Positions 8,823-16,633 of a stretch of DNA of 62,871 bases are shown here, in pieces. The position numbers and the translations under genes were made by a program. The notes beneath the pieces were generated by a model. The model was not told the DNA's origin. It did not search any database and saw only the letters and a program-made list of their open reading frames with translations. Origin of the DNA: SLFT01 sp964493075 (GTDB taxonomy: Bacteria > Hydrogenedentota > Hydrogenedentia > Hydrogenedentales > CAITNO01); the NCBI GenBank assembly GCA_964493075.1, contig CAZBNU010000002.1:1-62871 (forward strand). The letters run 5' to 3'. Within the stretch, counting starts at the first letter, position 1. Every line of letters begins with the position of its first letter.

Positions 8823-9503
8823 TTATAGCATTACTACCACCAAATTCCGATGCGACGTTTTATCGGCGCGATAACTGTAAAAACCGCCGCCACAAACAGT
8901 GCAGTGGGGCACAACCGCTATATTGTGCCTGATTACACCGCCATTTTCAAGTTGGCACACTATCGTCTTTGTAAGATTAAGATTTCTGCCCTGTGCGGGA
9001 AGTCCCGCCTGTCGCCAGGAACAGACCATTTCCGGGGACACTTCGTAACAGCACACACCCGCGCAAGGCCCCACAAGGCCCAACAATTGGTTGGGGGTTC
9101 CGCCATATTGGTCGCATAAAGTTTGAACGCCAGCAGATGCGATATTTTGTCGAACACCTTCCCGCCCAGCGTGTAATACGGCAATCGCTTTTATTACAGG
9201 ATTGAACAGTAAAACGGGCGCGCAATCAGCAACACTAATCCCCAGCGCCACACCGGGGCTGTTGGTGATGATACCGTCTGCTTCGGGAAAATCCATGCCC
9301 ATCGTAATGGCATGTGCCTCCACAATACGACAACCATGCACCTGCCGCACTCGTCGCAATTGGTTAGGACAAATCCCCAGATTTTCTAAGAACGCCGCTG
9401 CCGTGTCGTGTGCTTCTACGCTACTCCGGCAGTCGCCGTCCGATTTGTCTGACATTGCGGCACACGAAAGCCCTCGATCTTCAAGAAAAGGGAAATGAAT
9501 CAC
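8823..9503 (-). CDS. pgeF: peptidoglycan editing factor PgeF (YfiH / laccase-domain family)
   Basis: The family was formerly annotated as polyphenol oxidase. In E. coli it removes wrongly incorporated amino acids from peptidoglycan precursors. The 226 residues show the family motifs VRQVHGCRIV, SVADCAPVLLF, VLHAGREGVRQN (usually HAGWRG) and GPCAGVCCYEV, giving the His and Cys metal-binding set. The Trp-to-Arg-Glu change in HAGREG is a mild deviation. The start is GTG. It follows hslU by 24 nt and probably shares its transcript. Confidence 0.88.
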   Translation of the reverse strand: MIHFPFLEDRGLSCAAMSDKSDGDCRSSVEAHDTAAAFLENLGICPNQLRRVRQVHGCRIVEAHAITMGMDFPEADGIITNSPGVALGISVADCAPVLLFNPVIKAIAVLHAGREGVRQNIASAGVQTLCDQYGGTPNQLLGLVGPCAGVCCYEVSPEMVCSWRQAGLPAQGRNLNLTKTIVCQLENGGVIRHNIAVVPHCTVCGGGFYSYRADKTSHRNLVVVML

Positions 9504-9527
9504 AACAAGAGTATCCCAGCACTTATT

Positions 9528-10922
9528 TTAGAGCACATAACGATTCAGGTCTTGTTTTTCTACCGCATCAGCCAGCTGTTTTTCTACAAAGTCGCTATCG
9601 ATGACAATGGTCTCTCCTGACTGTTCGGTTGCCGAAAAAGCCATCTCCTCCAATAAGTATTCAAGAATCGTGTGGAGCCGGCGCGCACCGATGTCCTCGG
9701 ATTCTGCATTGACTTTTTCACAAATCTCAGCCAGTTTTTCAATGGCATCTTCTGTGAATTCAAGGGTCACCCCTTCCGTTCCCAACAGCGCCTGGTACTG
9801 CTTCACCAGAGAACACTCCGTTTCGGTCAGGATACGCACAAAATCTTTCTGGTGCAGGCTATCCAGTTCAACGCGAATGGGAAACCTACCCTGTAATTCA
9901 GGGATCAAATCCGATACCTTCGCATTATGAAAGGCGCCCGCGGCAATAAACAAGACATGATCCGTGCGCACAGAACCATACTTGGTAATAACCGTGCTAC
10001 CTTCCACAATTGGAAGAATATCGCGCTGCACCCCTTCACGGGACACATCGGGACCGTGACCGCTATAGCCGCCCCTGCCCGCAATCTTGTCAATCTCGTC
10101 GAGAAACACGATGCCAGCGTTCTCCACGCGATCGATGGCACGCCGCGCCGCAATGTCCATGTCAATTAGTTCCTGGAAGGCTTCCTGCAACAGTATTTCG
10201 CGGGCCTCCGCAACGGTTACCTTTTTGTTCTTACGCTTCTTGGGCGTCATCTGACCGAACATATCCTGCAGATTCAAGCCCATTTCTTCCATGCCGCTGG
10301 CGGCGAATACCTGCAGCATGCCGTTCTGGTTCGACTCGGATATGGTCAGTTCAATCTCGCGGTCTTCCATCTCCCCTGCCGCCAACTTGCGGGCAATGAG
10401 ATCACGCGCTTTCTGTTCCGCAGCAACACCGGGTTCCACAGGCAATTCATCGCCTTGGCCCGGGTCCAGAGGCTTAAACTCAGCGCGACGTTCCGCTGGT
10501 TGTTTGCGTGGCGGCAGCAAAAGGTCGAGCAACCGTTTTTCCACCTGCACCCGCGCTTTCTCTTCGCATTCCACGCGCAGCTCTTCACGCGCCATTTTCA
10601 CTGCAACCTCGGTCAACTCACGGATCATGGATTCACAGTCCCGACCTACATAACCCACTTCTGTAAACTTGCTGGCCTCCACCTTCACAAAGGGGGCATC
10701 TGCCAGTTTGGACAAGCGTCGGGCAATCTCCGTCTTGCCCACCCCGGTAGTTCCAATCATAATGATGTTCTTCGGGATAATTTCCTCACGCATCTCTTCA
10801 GACAGTTGCAGCCTGCGCCAGCGGTTACGAAGGGCAATCGCCACCTTGCGCTTGGCCTTGTCCTGGCCGATGATATACTTGTCCAACTCACGAACTATTT
10901 CTTTTGGGGTTAATGCCTGCAT
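9528..10922 (-). CDS. hslU: ATP-dependent protease ATPase subunit HslU
   Basis: AAA+ unfoldase that feeds substrates to the HslV peptidase. The 464 residues contain Walker A GTTGVGKT (57-64), the pore loop GYVG (90-93), the inserted I domain, Walker B GIVFLDEIDKI, the arginine-finger region and the C-terminal tail DLNRYVL that docks into HslV. All hallmarks needed for partnership are present, yet no hslV lies next to it. The upstream neighbour is corA (35-nt gap) and the downstream one is pgeF. ATG with TAGGAG 6 nt before. ClpX is excluded because there is no zinc domain and the I domain is present. Confidence 0.96.
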   Translation of the reverse strand: MQALTPKEIVRELDKYIIGQDKAKRKVAIALRNRWRRLQLSEEMREEIIPKNIIMIGTTGVGKTEIARRLSKLADAPFVKVEASKFTEVGYVGRDCESMIRELTEVAVKMAREELRVECEEKARVQVEKRLLDLLLPPRKQPAERRAEFKPLDPGQGDELPVEPGVAAEQKARDLIARKLAAGEMEDREIELTISESNQNGMLQVFAASGMEEMGLNLQDMFGQMTPKKRKNKKVTVAEAREILLQEAFQELIDMDIAARRAIDRVENAGIVFLDEIDKIAGRGGYSGHGPDVSREGVQRDILPIVEGSTVITKYGSVRTDHVLFIAAGAFHNAKVSDLIPELQGRFPIRVELDSLHQKDFVRILTETECSLVKQYQALLGTEGVTLEFTEDAIEKLAEICEKVNAESEDIGARRLHTILEYLLEEMAFSATEQSGETIVIDSDFVEKQLADAVEKQDLNRYVL

Positions 10923-10957
10923 TGCAATCTCCTACCGTTTTTCACTTATGGTTCACT

Positions 10958-12025
10958 TCAAAGCCACCCTTTACGCTTAAAGAACGCAACCATACCCACC
11001 GCGATGACGCCACATACAATCAATACCACTGGATACCCCATCGGCTGGCGCAGTTCTGGCATGTACTGGAAGTTCATCCCATAAATTCCCGCTACAAACG
11101 TCAATGGAATGAATATGGTGGCAATAATAGTCAATACACGCATCACATCGTTCATACGGTTGCTGATGCTGGACAGATAGATGTCCAGCAGCCCGGAAAG
11201 CATATCACGAAAAATCTCAACGGTGTCAATCACCTGGATGATATGGTCATACAGATCGCGCAGGTAGGGCGCGGTATCCGTAGTAATCAGAGGATGTTCT
11301 TCACGTAACAAGGCCGTAATCTGTTCGCGCATAGGCCACACTGACTTGCGCAAGAATAACAGTTCCCGTTTGATGCGGTGCAATTCTGCCGACAAAGACG
11401 GGGTAGGCTCCTCAAGCACTTCCGTTTCCAACCCCTCAATATCGTCGCTCAGCCCTTCAAGACTTGTGAAATAATGGTCTATGATAATGTCAACAATGGA
11501 ATACAGGAGGTAATCAGCGCCACGCTGCCGGACGCGCCCCTTTCCCTGGGCGATACGTTCGCGAAGGGCATCCATGACATCACCCGGGCGCTCCTGAAAG
11601 GTTATCACAAAGTTTTTACCCAAAATAAAGCTGACCTGCTCAATATCCAGCGTATGCTGCTCTTCATCGTAATGAATCATTTTCAGGACAAAGAACACAT
11701 ATTCTGGAAAAAACTCTGTTTTGGGACGCTGCCCCGTGTTTAGTATGTCTTCGAGAGTCAACGGGTGAAGATTGAAATGGTTGCCCACCTCCTGGAGCAA
11801 GGCCGTGTTCTGAAGTCCGGTAATGTTCAACCAGGAAATTTTATCCGGGTGCATATAACCAAACGCTTCTTTAAGCGTGGACGGATCATACTTGTCATGA
11901 GTGTCTTTGTCATAGACAATCAGCGAGAGCAACGCACTGGCAAAACTCTGGTCGCCCAAATGAACCAGTGTGCCCGGCGCCAAAGCAACGCGCTTTGCAT
12001 AACTGCTCATTAATTTTTTTGCCAT
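10958..12025 (-). CDS. corA: CorA-family magnesium/cobalt transporter
   Basis: A pentameric inner-membrane divalent-cation channel. About 355 residues: a cytoplasmic funnel domain, then two C-terminal membrane helices with the signature YGMNF at the end of TM1 (about 45 residues from the C-terminus) and the final basic tail KRKGWL. The frame extends 39 codons upstream, but the ATG at 12025 has AGAGGAA just before it and starts the recognisable protein (MAKKLMSSYAKR). It is the first gene of a likely corA-hslU-pgeF transcript. Confidence 0.93.
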   Translation of the reverse strand: MAKKLMSSYAKRVALAPGTLVHLGDQSFASALLSLIVYDKDTHDKYDPSTLKEAFGYMHPDKISWLNITGLQNTALLQEVGNHFNLHPLTLEDILNTGQRPKTEFFPEYVFFVLKMIHYDEEQHTLDIEQVSFILGKNFVITFQERPGDVMDALRERIAQGKGRVRQRGADYLLYSIVDIIIDHYFTSLEGLSDDIEGLETEVLEEPTPSLSAELHRIKRELLFLRKSVWPMREQITALLREEHPLITTDTAPYLRDLYDHIIQVIDTVEIFRDMLSGLLDIYLSSISNRMNDVMRVLTIIATIFIPLTFVAGIYGMNFQYMPELRQPMGYPVVLIVCGVIAVGMVAFFKRKGWL

Positions 12026-12080
12026 GGGATGTTCCTCTTGTTGGCAGAATAACATGGCAAAGTATATCACGCAAAGGCGG

Positions 12081-12234
12081 AAGGGACATAAGGGACTTAA
12101 GAGACAAAACAACATCACCCGGCAACACGCAGGACTATACATCTTGTTTTCGGCAACACCAAGCCGGAAAAAACTGAAAGGCGGTACTTCTGCTAAACAG
12201 TCCCTTACGTCCTTTATGTCCCTTTTGTCCCTTC
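12081..12234. repeat. facing pair of 9-nt tandem repeats (AAGGGACAT / TGTCCCTTT)
   Basis: Left array 12081-12107 (AAGGGACAT, AAGGGACTT, AAGAGACAA) and right array 12199-12234 (AGTCCCTTA, CGTCCTTTA, TGTCCCTTT, TGTCCCTTC) are approximate reverse complements around about 90 nt. Transcription could form a long imperfect hairpin. It lies between corA and the ferredoxin gene and is one of several such elements. Confidence 0.7.
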
Positions 12235-12241
12235 CCTCTCC

Positions 12242-12511
12242 CTACAACGTCGCCGCTACTTTCTCTATCACCTTCGGCGCGTCTTTGGATTTCACCCCCT
12301 CAAATTTAAGGTCGCCACCAGAAAACTCGATTACCGGACTGTTCTTGCACTTCCCAAGACAATCACACTTTTTTACGCGCACCTTCTCCTCAAGACCGGA
12401 CTTGGCAATCTCTTTCTCCAACGCCTTAACCACCTTGCCGCTCTTGTTTTCCTTACATTTGGAACCGCAGCACACTTTGATGGTCGGTGTTTTTTTCTTT
12501 TCTTTTGCCAT
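12242..12511 (-). CDS. thioredoxin-like [2Fe-2S] ferredoxin domain protein
   Basis: An 89-residue basic protein with the four-cysteine pattern of thioredoxin-like ferredoxins: KVCCGSKCKEN in the N-terminal half and KKCDCLGKCKNSPVIEF in the second, as in NuoE-like and nitrogen-fixation-associated small ferredoxins. It probably binds one [2Fe-2S] cluster; its partner is unknown. The N-terminus is Lys-rich. It is separated from sodB by a terminator, so it has its own transcript or read-through. Confidence 0.75.
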   Translation of the reverse strand: MAKEKKKTPTIKVCCGSKCKENKSGKVVKALEKEIAKSGLEEKVRVKKCDCLGKCKNSPVIEFSGGDLKFEGVKSKDAPKVIEKVAATL

Positions 12512-12521
12512 AAGTTATTCC

Positions 12522-12555
12522 CAAAACAGCCCCGCCGAAATCTCCCGGCGGGGCT
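12522..12555 (-). terminator. intrinsic terminator of sodB
   Basis: Perfect 10-bp GC-rich stem (AGCCCCGCCG, 12528-12537, with CGGCGGGGCT, 12546-12555) followed on the minus strand by GTTTTGG. It lies 26 nt downstream of the sodB stop. Confidence 0.8.
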
Positions 12556-12581
12556 GCCCAGTACACAAATCGTTCTGTTTG

Positions 12582-13175
12582 TTATTCCTGAAACGGCGCA
12601 GTCAGATTACCGGCGACAAAGTCCCAGTTGACCACATCCCAGAATCCTTCCACAAACTTCGGACGCGCATTGCGATAATCCACATAATAGGCGTGCTCCC
12701 ATACGTCCAAGGTCATCAGTGGCTCGGCGCCGTGTTTGAGCGGCGTGTCAGCATTGCTCAGGGGCATAATGGAAAGTTTACCAGCGCCATCCTTGGCAAG
12801 CCACGCCCAACCGCTGCCAAAGAGTTTCGCGGCGGCCGTGGAAAATTGTTCCTTAAACTGGTCAAAAGAACCAAAATCCCGATCAATTAGCGCAGCCAGA
12901 TCGCCGCCGGGCACTCCACCGCCCGATGCAGACAGACATTGCCAGAAGAAACTGTGGTTCCATGCCTGTGCAGCGTTATTGAAAACCCCGCCTTCAGCCT
13001 TTACAACCAAATCCTTCAATGCCATGTCGGCTTCCGGTTTGCCATCCACAAGACCGTTCAGGTTGGTGAAATAGGCGGCGTGGTGTTTGCCATAGTGATA
13101 GGACATCTGTTCTTCCGAAAGAAATGGGGCCAAGCCATTCAAGGCATAAGGCAGTTCAGGTTGCTTGAAACTCAT
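12582..13175 (-). CDS. sodB: superoxide dismutase, Fe type
   Basis: Dismutates superoxide in the cytoplasm. At 197 residues it has normal length. Metal ligands are in conserved positions: His in SYHYGKHHAAYF, His in FNNAAQAWNHSFFW, and Asp and His in LDVWEHAYYVDYRNARP. The FNNAAQAWNHSFFWQCLS block and the Ala/Gly pattern near the second shell match the iron-dependent branch, though cambialistic use cannot be excluded. A strong AAGGAGAA precedes the ATG. It is monocistronic, with its own terminator. Confidence 0.96.
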   Translation of the reverse strand: MSFKQPELPYALNGLAPFLSEEQMSYHYGKHHAAYFTNLNGLVDGKPEADMALKDLVVKAEGGVFNNAAQAWNHSFFWQCLSASGGGVPGGDLAALIDRDFGSFDQFKEQFSTAAAKLFGSGWAWLAKDGAGKLSIMPLSNADTPLKHGAEPLMTLDVWEHAYYVDYRNARPKFVEGFWDVVNWDFVAGNLTAPFQE

Positions 13176-13288
13176 AGGGTTCTCCTTCTGTTGCAGACTA
13201 GATTTCAGTGCTTTCCTCGTGAAAACAAAATATACTATACGGAGAAACGCTATGGCGAAAAAAGTTATTCCAGCACGGATGTGTTTTT

Positions 13289-13380
13289 TATGGGAAGAAG
13301 GGGACTTACAGGAAGTATGGGAGTTTTGATTGCGTCAGGCGTTATTGTCCCATCCTTCCCATGACTCCCATAAACTTTTT
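13289..13380. repeat. facing pair of GGGA/TCCC short repeats
   Basis: The left part 13289-13324 (TATGGGAAGA..., ...AGTATGGGAGTTTT) and right part 13346-13380 (TGTCCCATCC, TTCCCATGAC, TCCCATAAAC) are partly complementary across about 20 nt. It lies between the divergent sodB and DUF819 genes and belongs to the dispersed 9-nt-period family. Confidence 0.6.
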
Positions 13381-13447
13381 GGATATCCACCCTCTTTCAT
13401 AATACTATTATAGGTGTGTTGCGATGTAAACCAATGAGGAAGTGCAT

Positions 13448-14602
13448 GTGCCCTGGCAATTACTGATATTTCCCTTGTTACCTGCATTGGCTGTGATTAT
13501 CTGCCTGCGCATAGAGGTTGCCCGTAAAGTGGGGATTGTTCTGATCTGCTATATTGTGGGCATTCTCCTGGGTAATATCGGTTTCTTTCCTGAATCGGCG
13601 CAGCCCTATCAGGAACAGATGGCAGATGCCACAGTCGCCTTTGCACTGCCGCTGCTGCTGTTCACTTTGGATGTGCGCCGCTGGTTCGCGCTTGCAGGCA
13701 AGGCCCTTATCTCCATGGCGGCGGCTTGTTTCTCGGCGTTGGTCATGGCCATGCTTGGTACGCTGTTAACCCACAGCATGATGGAGGACAGTTGGAAGGT
13801 AGGCGGCATGGCCGCAGGCGTATACACGGGCGGCACGCCCAACATAGCCGCCATTCGCGCCGCCCTCGATATAGACATGAATACGTTTGTGATTTTCCAC
13901 ACCTACGATACAGTGGTGTCCATTACCTATATTATTTTCTGTCTGTCCGTGGCACAACGGGTCTTTGTCAAATTCCTGCCGCCCTTTTCTGAAAACGCAC
14001 CGGAAGAACTGGTGAACTCACAGGAAGAAACGGACACGGAAAGTATTACTGCTTTTAAGGGATTGCTGAACCCCCACTCCTGGTTGCCCCTGTTCCTGTT
14101 GTCGTTACTGTCGGGCGCCATCGTTCTCACCGGCGTATTCGCGAGTAAATTATTTTCCGAAACCGCCGCGCCTGCCATAGCCATTGTGATCATTACCACA
14201 CTGGGCATTGCCGCTTCCTTCATCACGCCCGTGCGCAACACCAAGTATGCATTTCAGTGGGGCATGTATGTAATCTATCTTTTCTGTTGCGTGGTGGGCT
14301 CCATGGTGGACGCCCACATATTAACCCATATCCATTACCCCATCCTGATTTTTGTGGCGGTGGCGGTGTTCGGCAGCATGGGATTGCATGCGCTGTTGTG
14401 CCGCCTGTTGCGCGTGGATGCGGATACTTTTATTATCACCTCAGTGGCCGCCATCTGTTCACCGCCTTTTGTGCCGCCCGTGGCCGCAGCGCTAAAAAAC
14501 CGGCACATGCTGCTGTCCGGCATCACCACGGGGATTATCGGCTACGCCGTGGGCAATTACCTCGGCATCTTCGTGGCATATCTTATGCGCACCCTGCTAT
14601 GA
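13448..14602 (+). CDS. DUF819 family integral membrane protein
   Basis: About 384 residues with ten or so hydrophobic helices. It matches DUF819 (YjcL-like) proteins, which are distant relatives of transporter folds and of unknown substrate. Typical stretches are VGIVLICYIVGILLGN, ADATVAFALPLLLFTLDVRRW, GGMAAGVYTGGTPNIAAIRAAL and CSPPFVPPVAAALKNRHMLLSG. The frame opens with GTG at 13442, but GAGGA ends only 1-2 nt before it; the GTG at 13448 has a 7-nt spacing and is preferred. It is followed after 21 nt by the PLP enzyme gene on the same strand, so the two are probably co-transcribed. Confidence 0.85.
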   Translation: MPWQLLIFPLLPALAVIICLRIEVARKVGIVLICYIVGILLGNIGFFPESAQPYQEQMADATVAFALPLLLFTLDVRRWFALAGKALISMAAACFSALVMAMLGTLLTHSMMEDSWKVGGMAAGVYTGGTPNIAAIRAALDIDMNTFVIFHTYDTVVSITYIIFCLSVAQRVFVKFLPPFSENAPEELVNSQEETDTESITAFKGLLNPHSWLPLFLLSLLSGAIVLTGVFASKLFSETAAPAIAIVIITTLGIAASFITPVRNTKYAFQWGMYVIYLFCCVVGSMVDAHILTHIHYPILIFVAVAVFGSMGLHALLCRLLRVDADTFIITSVAAICSPPFVPPVAAALKNRHMLLSGITTGIIGYAVGNYLGIFVAYLMRTLL

Positions 14603-14623
14603 TGAACATAAAGGAGAACCCTT

Positions 14624-16078
14624 ATGGAAACCCTGCACATCCCTGAACACGGACAAGACCCCGCCAGCCTGCTGGAACAAATGAAAAATTATGGCCAGGA
14701 CGACGCCGACTGGCGGAGCGGTAAAACGTGGAGTCTGGTCTACAGTCTCGGTGAGGAGCATACAGACTTTCTGAAGCAGGCTCACGGCCAGTTCTTCTCG
14801 GAAAATGCGCTGAATCCGCTGGCCTTCAAAAGTTTGAAACGCTTTGAATCAGAAGTGGTGCGCATGGCGGCAACCATGCTTCATGGGGATAAAGACGTGG
14901 TGGGCACCATGACTTCGGGAGGTACGGAGAGTTGCCTGCTTGCGGTGAAGACCTACCGCGACCTTGCCCGTGCGAAACGTCCCTGGCTGCGCAAACCGGA
15001 GATGATTGTGCCGGAAAGCATCCACATGGCCTTTGAAAAAGGCGCCGAATACTTTGGCGTCAAACCCGTTCGAGTGCCTGTGGACAAAAACTATCAGGTA
15101 AACCTCGACATCGTGCGTAAGCGAATTAACCGCAACACCATCCTTATTGTCGGTTCCGCGCCCTGCTATCCTTATGGGGTGATTGATCCCATTGAAGAAC
15201 TCGGTAAAATTGCGCAGGAGAAAGGGCTGCCCCTGCATGTGGACGGCTGTCTCGGCGGGTTTATGCTTCCCTTTGTGGAACGGCTGGGCAATGCCCTACC
15301 ACTTTTTGACTTCCGCGTGCCCGCCGTTACTTCCATGACTGCCGATGTGCATAAATATGGCTACAGCGCCAAAGGCGCCTCTGTAATCCTGTACCGTAAT
15401 ATGGACTATCTCAAACACCAGTTTTTTGTTTTTACGGATTGGTGCGGCGGTGTCTTCATATCGCCTGCACTGCTGGGCACGCGATGCGGCGGACCCATTG
15501 CCGCGGCCTGGGCCGCCCTGCATAAGATGGGGATAAACGGCTACATGGAACAGGCGCGCATTACAATGGAGGCCACAAACAAATTGAAAGCAGGCATAGA
15601 CGCCATCCCCGGATTGAAAATTCTGGGCAAGCCGGATATGACGGTATTCGCGTATCAATCCGACGACCCTGCCTTAAGCATCTACGCGGTGGGCGATCTC
15701 ATGGAGAAGAAAGGCTGGCATGTGGACCGGCTTCAAAAGCCTCAAGCGCTCCATGCTATGGTCACGCCAGGCCATCTGCAGGTGGCCGATGCGTTTCTGG
15801 CCGACCTGCACAGCGCCGTTGAAGAAGCCCGTGCCCATCCGGAACTGGCCGACCAGGGCAACGCTGCCATGTACGGGATCATGGCGGAACTTCCCCTGCG
15901 CGGCATGATCAAGAAAAATGTGCTGAAGATTATGGAACAACTGTACGGTCCGGAAGGCGCCATGCCCGACTTCGACGGCGCCGTCGCAGAAGTTGACGGC
16001 GAAGCGCCTGCTCAGGACCTATCCATGAAACTGGCAACCTGGCTGGTAAAGATGAAGCAGCGGTTTGCGAAGAAATAA
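14624..16078 (+). CDS. PLP-dependent lyase/decarboxylase of the sphingosine-1-phosphate lyase group
   Basis: The 484 residues have the group II decarboxylase fold: MTSGGTESCLLAVKTYRD for cofactor phosphate binding, HVDGCLGGFMLPF with the Asp that pairs with the pyridine nitrogen, and TADVHKYGYSAKGASVILYRN with the Schiff-base lysine. The DVHKYG(Y/F)(S/A)xKGxSVILY form is that of sphingosine-phosphate lyases rather than classical glutamate decarboxylases. The real substrate may be a phosphorylated long-chain base, another phospho-amine or an amino acid. There is no transmembrane anchor. AAGGAG precedes the ATG. It is next to a DUF819 membrane protein. Confidence 0.85.
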   Translation: METLHIPEHGQDPASLLEQMKNYGQDDADWRSGKTWSLVYSLGEEHTDFLKQAHGQFFSENALNPLAFKSLKRFESEVVRMAATMLHGDKDVVGTMTSGGTESCLLAVKTYRDLARAKRPWLRKPEMIVPESIHMAFEKGAEYFGVKPVRVPVDKNYQVNLDIVRKRINRNTILIVGSAPCYPYGVIDPIEELGKIAQEKGLPLHVDGCLGGFMLPFVERLGNALPLFDFRVPAVTSMTADVHKYGYSAKGASVILYRNMDYLKHQFFVFTDWCGGVFISPALLGTRCGGPIAAAWAALHKMGINGYMEQARITMEATNKLKAGIDAIPGLKILGKPDMTVFAYQSDDPALSIYAVGDLMEKKGWHVDRLQKPQALHAMVTPGHLQVADAFLADLHSAVEEARAHPELADQGNAAMYGIMAELPLRGMIKKNVLKIMEQLYGPEGAMPDFDGAVAEVDGEAPAQDLSMKLATWLVKMKQRFAKK

Positions 16079-16094
16079 GGAACGACATACACGC

Positions 16095-16198
16095 TGATGG
16101 GAAGTATGGGAATCATGGGATATCTGTCGGCTGGTGTGTTTTTCACCACCGCAGTCATTGCTACAAACCATAACTCCCATTATTCCCATCATTCCCAA
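16095..16198. repeat. facing pair of 9-nt tandem repeats (TGATGGGAA / CATTCCCAA)
   Basis: Left array 16095-16121 (TGATGGGAA, GTATGGGAA, TCATGGGAT) and right array 16172-16198 (AACTCCCAT, TATTCCCAT, CATTCCCAA), three exact-period units each, are in inverted orientation 50 nt apart. The hairpin would form right after the lyase stop codon and could act as a 3' end. Confidence 0.8.
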
Positions 16199-16244
16199 AA
16201 TACTTCGCGCATGCCTGCCTCTGTGTGAGAAAAAACAAATTCAT

Positions 16245-16274
16245 TTGACACCTTTCGTGTCTGTATGATACGCT
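16245..16274 (+). promoter_or_regulatory. promoter of the SRP RNA
   Basis: Perfect -35 TTGACA (16245-16250), 18-bp spacer ending TGA, -10 TACGCT (16269-16274): an extended -10 promoter. The same spacing and TGA-TACRCT form are found upstream of ffh (28973-29002) and on the minus strand at 40225-40254. It lies about 37 nt before the mature 5' end, implying a processed precursor. Confidence 0.65.
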
Positions 16275-16310
16275 TTCCCTTCTCAGGTTTTCTGGTTTGG
16301 AATGTGATTT

Positions 16311-16585
16311 TGCCCGCGCTAGACGGGAAGTTAGCGGTGTCCTGTGACTCGCAATCCGCTTTAGCGAGGTTGAATTCCCACCGGAGGGCATTTTGTCCTT
16401 TAGTCAGGTTCGGGGCACGTGGTGTTGACAGCTGGGTCCTACTCAACGGGATGCTGGCAAACCCGGTCAGGTCCGAGAGGAAGCAGCCGTAGTCGGATTT
16501 TTTCGTGTGCTGTAGGATTGCCTGGCTCGAGCTAACGACCGCCGAGGCCGTTCTGGACAAGTGTTCGATGATGGGTGCGCGGGCT
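16311..16585 (+). ncRNA. ffs: signal recognition particle RNA, long (Bacillus type, with Alu domain)
   Basis: RNA scaffold of the SRP that binds Ffh. The ends pair (GCCCGCGC 16312-16319 with GCGCGGGC 16577-16584). The 5' Alu domain is recognisable (GCGGTGTCCTGTGACTCGCA, then GCGAGGTTGAATTCCC). The S domain has GTGGTGTTGACAGCTGGGTCC, the helix-8 signature GGTCAGGTCCGAGAGGAAGC, and TTGCCTGGCTCGAGCTAACG. The apical loop is GAGA rather than the common GGAA, still a GNRA-type loop. About 275 nt, far longer than the 4.5S RNA of most Gram-negatives. T-rich TTATTTTTTAT follows. It lies directly upstream of dnaX, a common arrangement. Confidence 0.95.
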
Positions 16586-16633
16586 TATTTTTTATCCCGG
16601 GACACCAAGGGTTACAACATAGTCGAGGTTTTC

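Noticed and set aside
16505..16633. Upstream extension of the dnaX frame
   Set aside because: It lies within the SRP RNA and its terminator-like tail; DnaX homology and CGAGG support the ATG at 16634.
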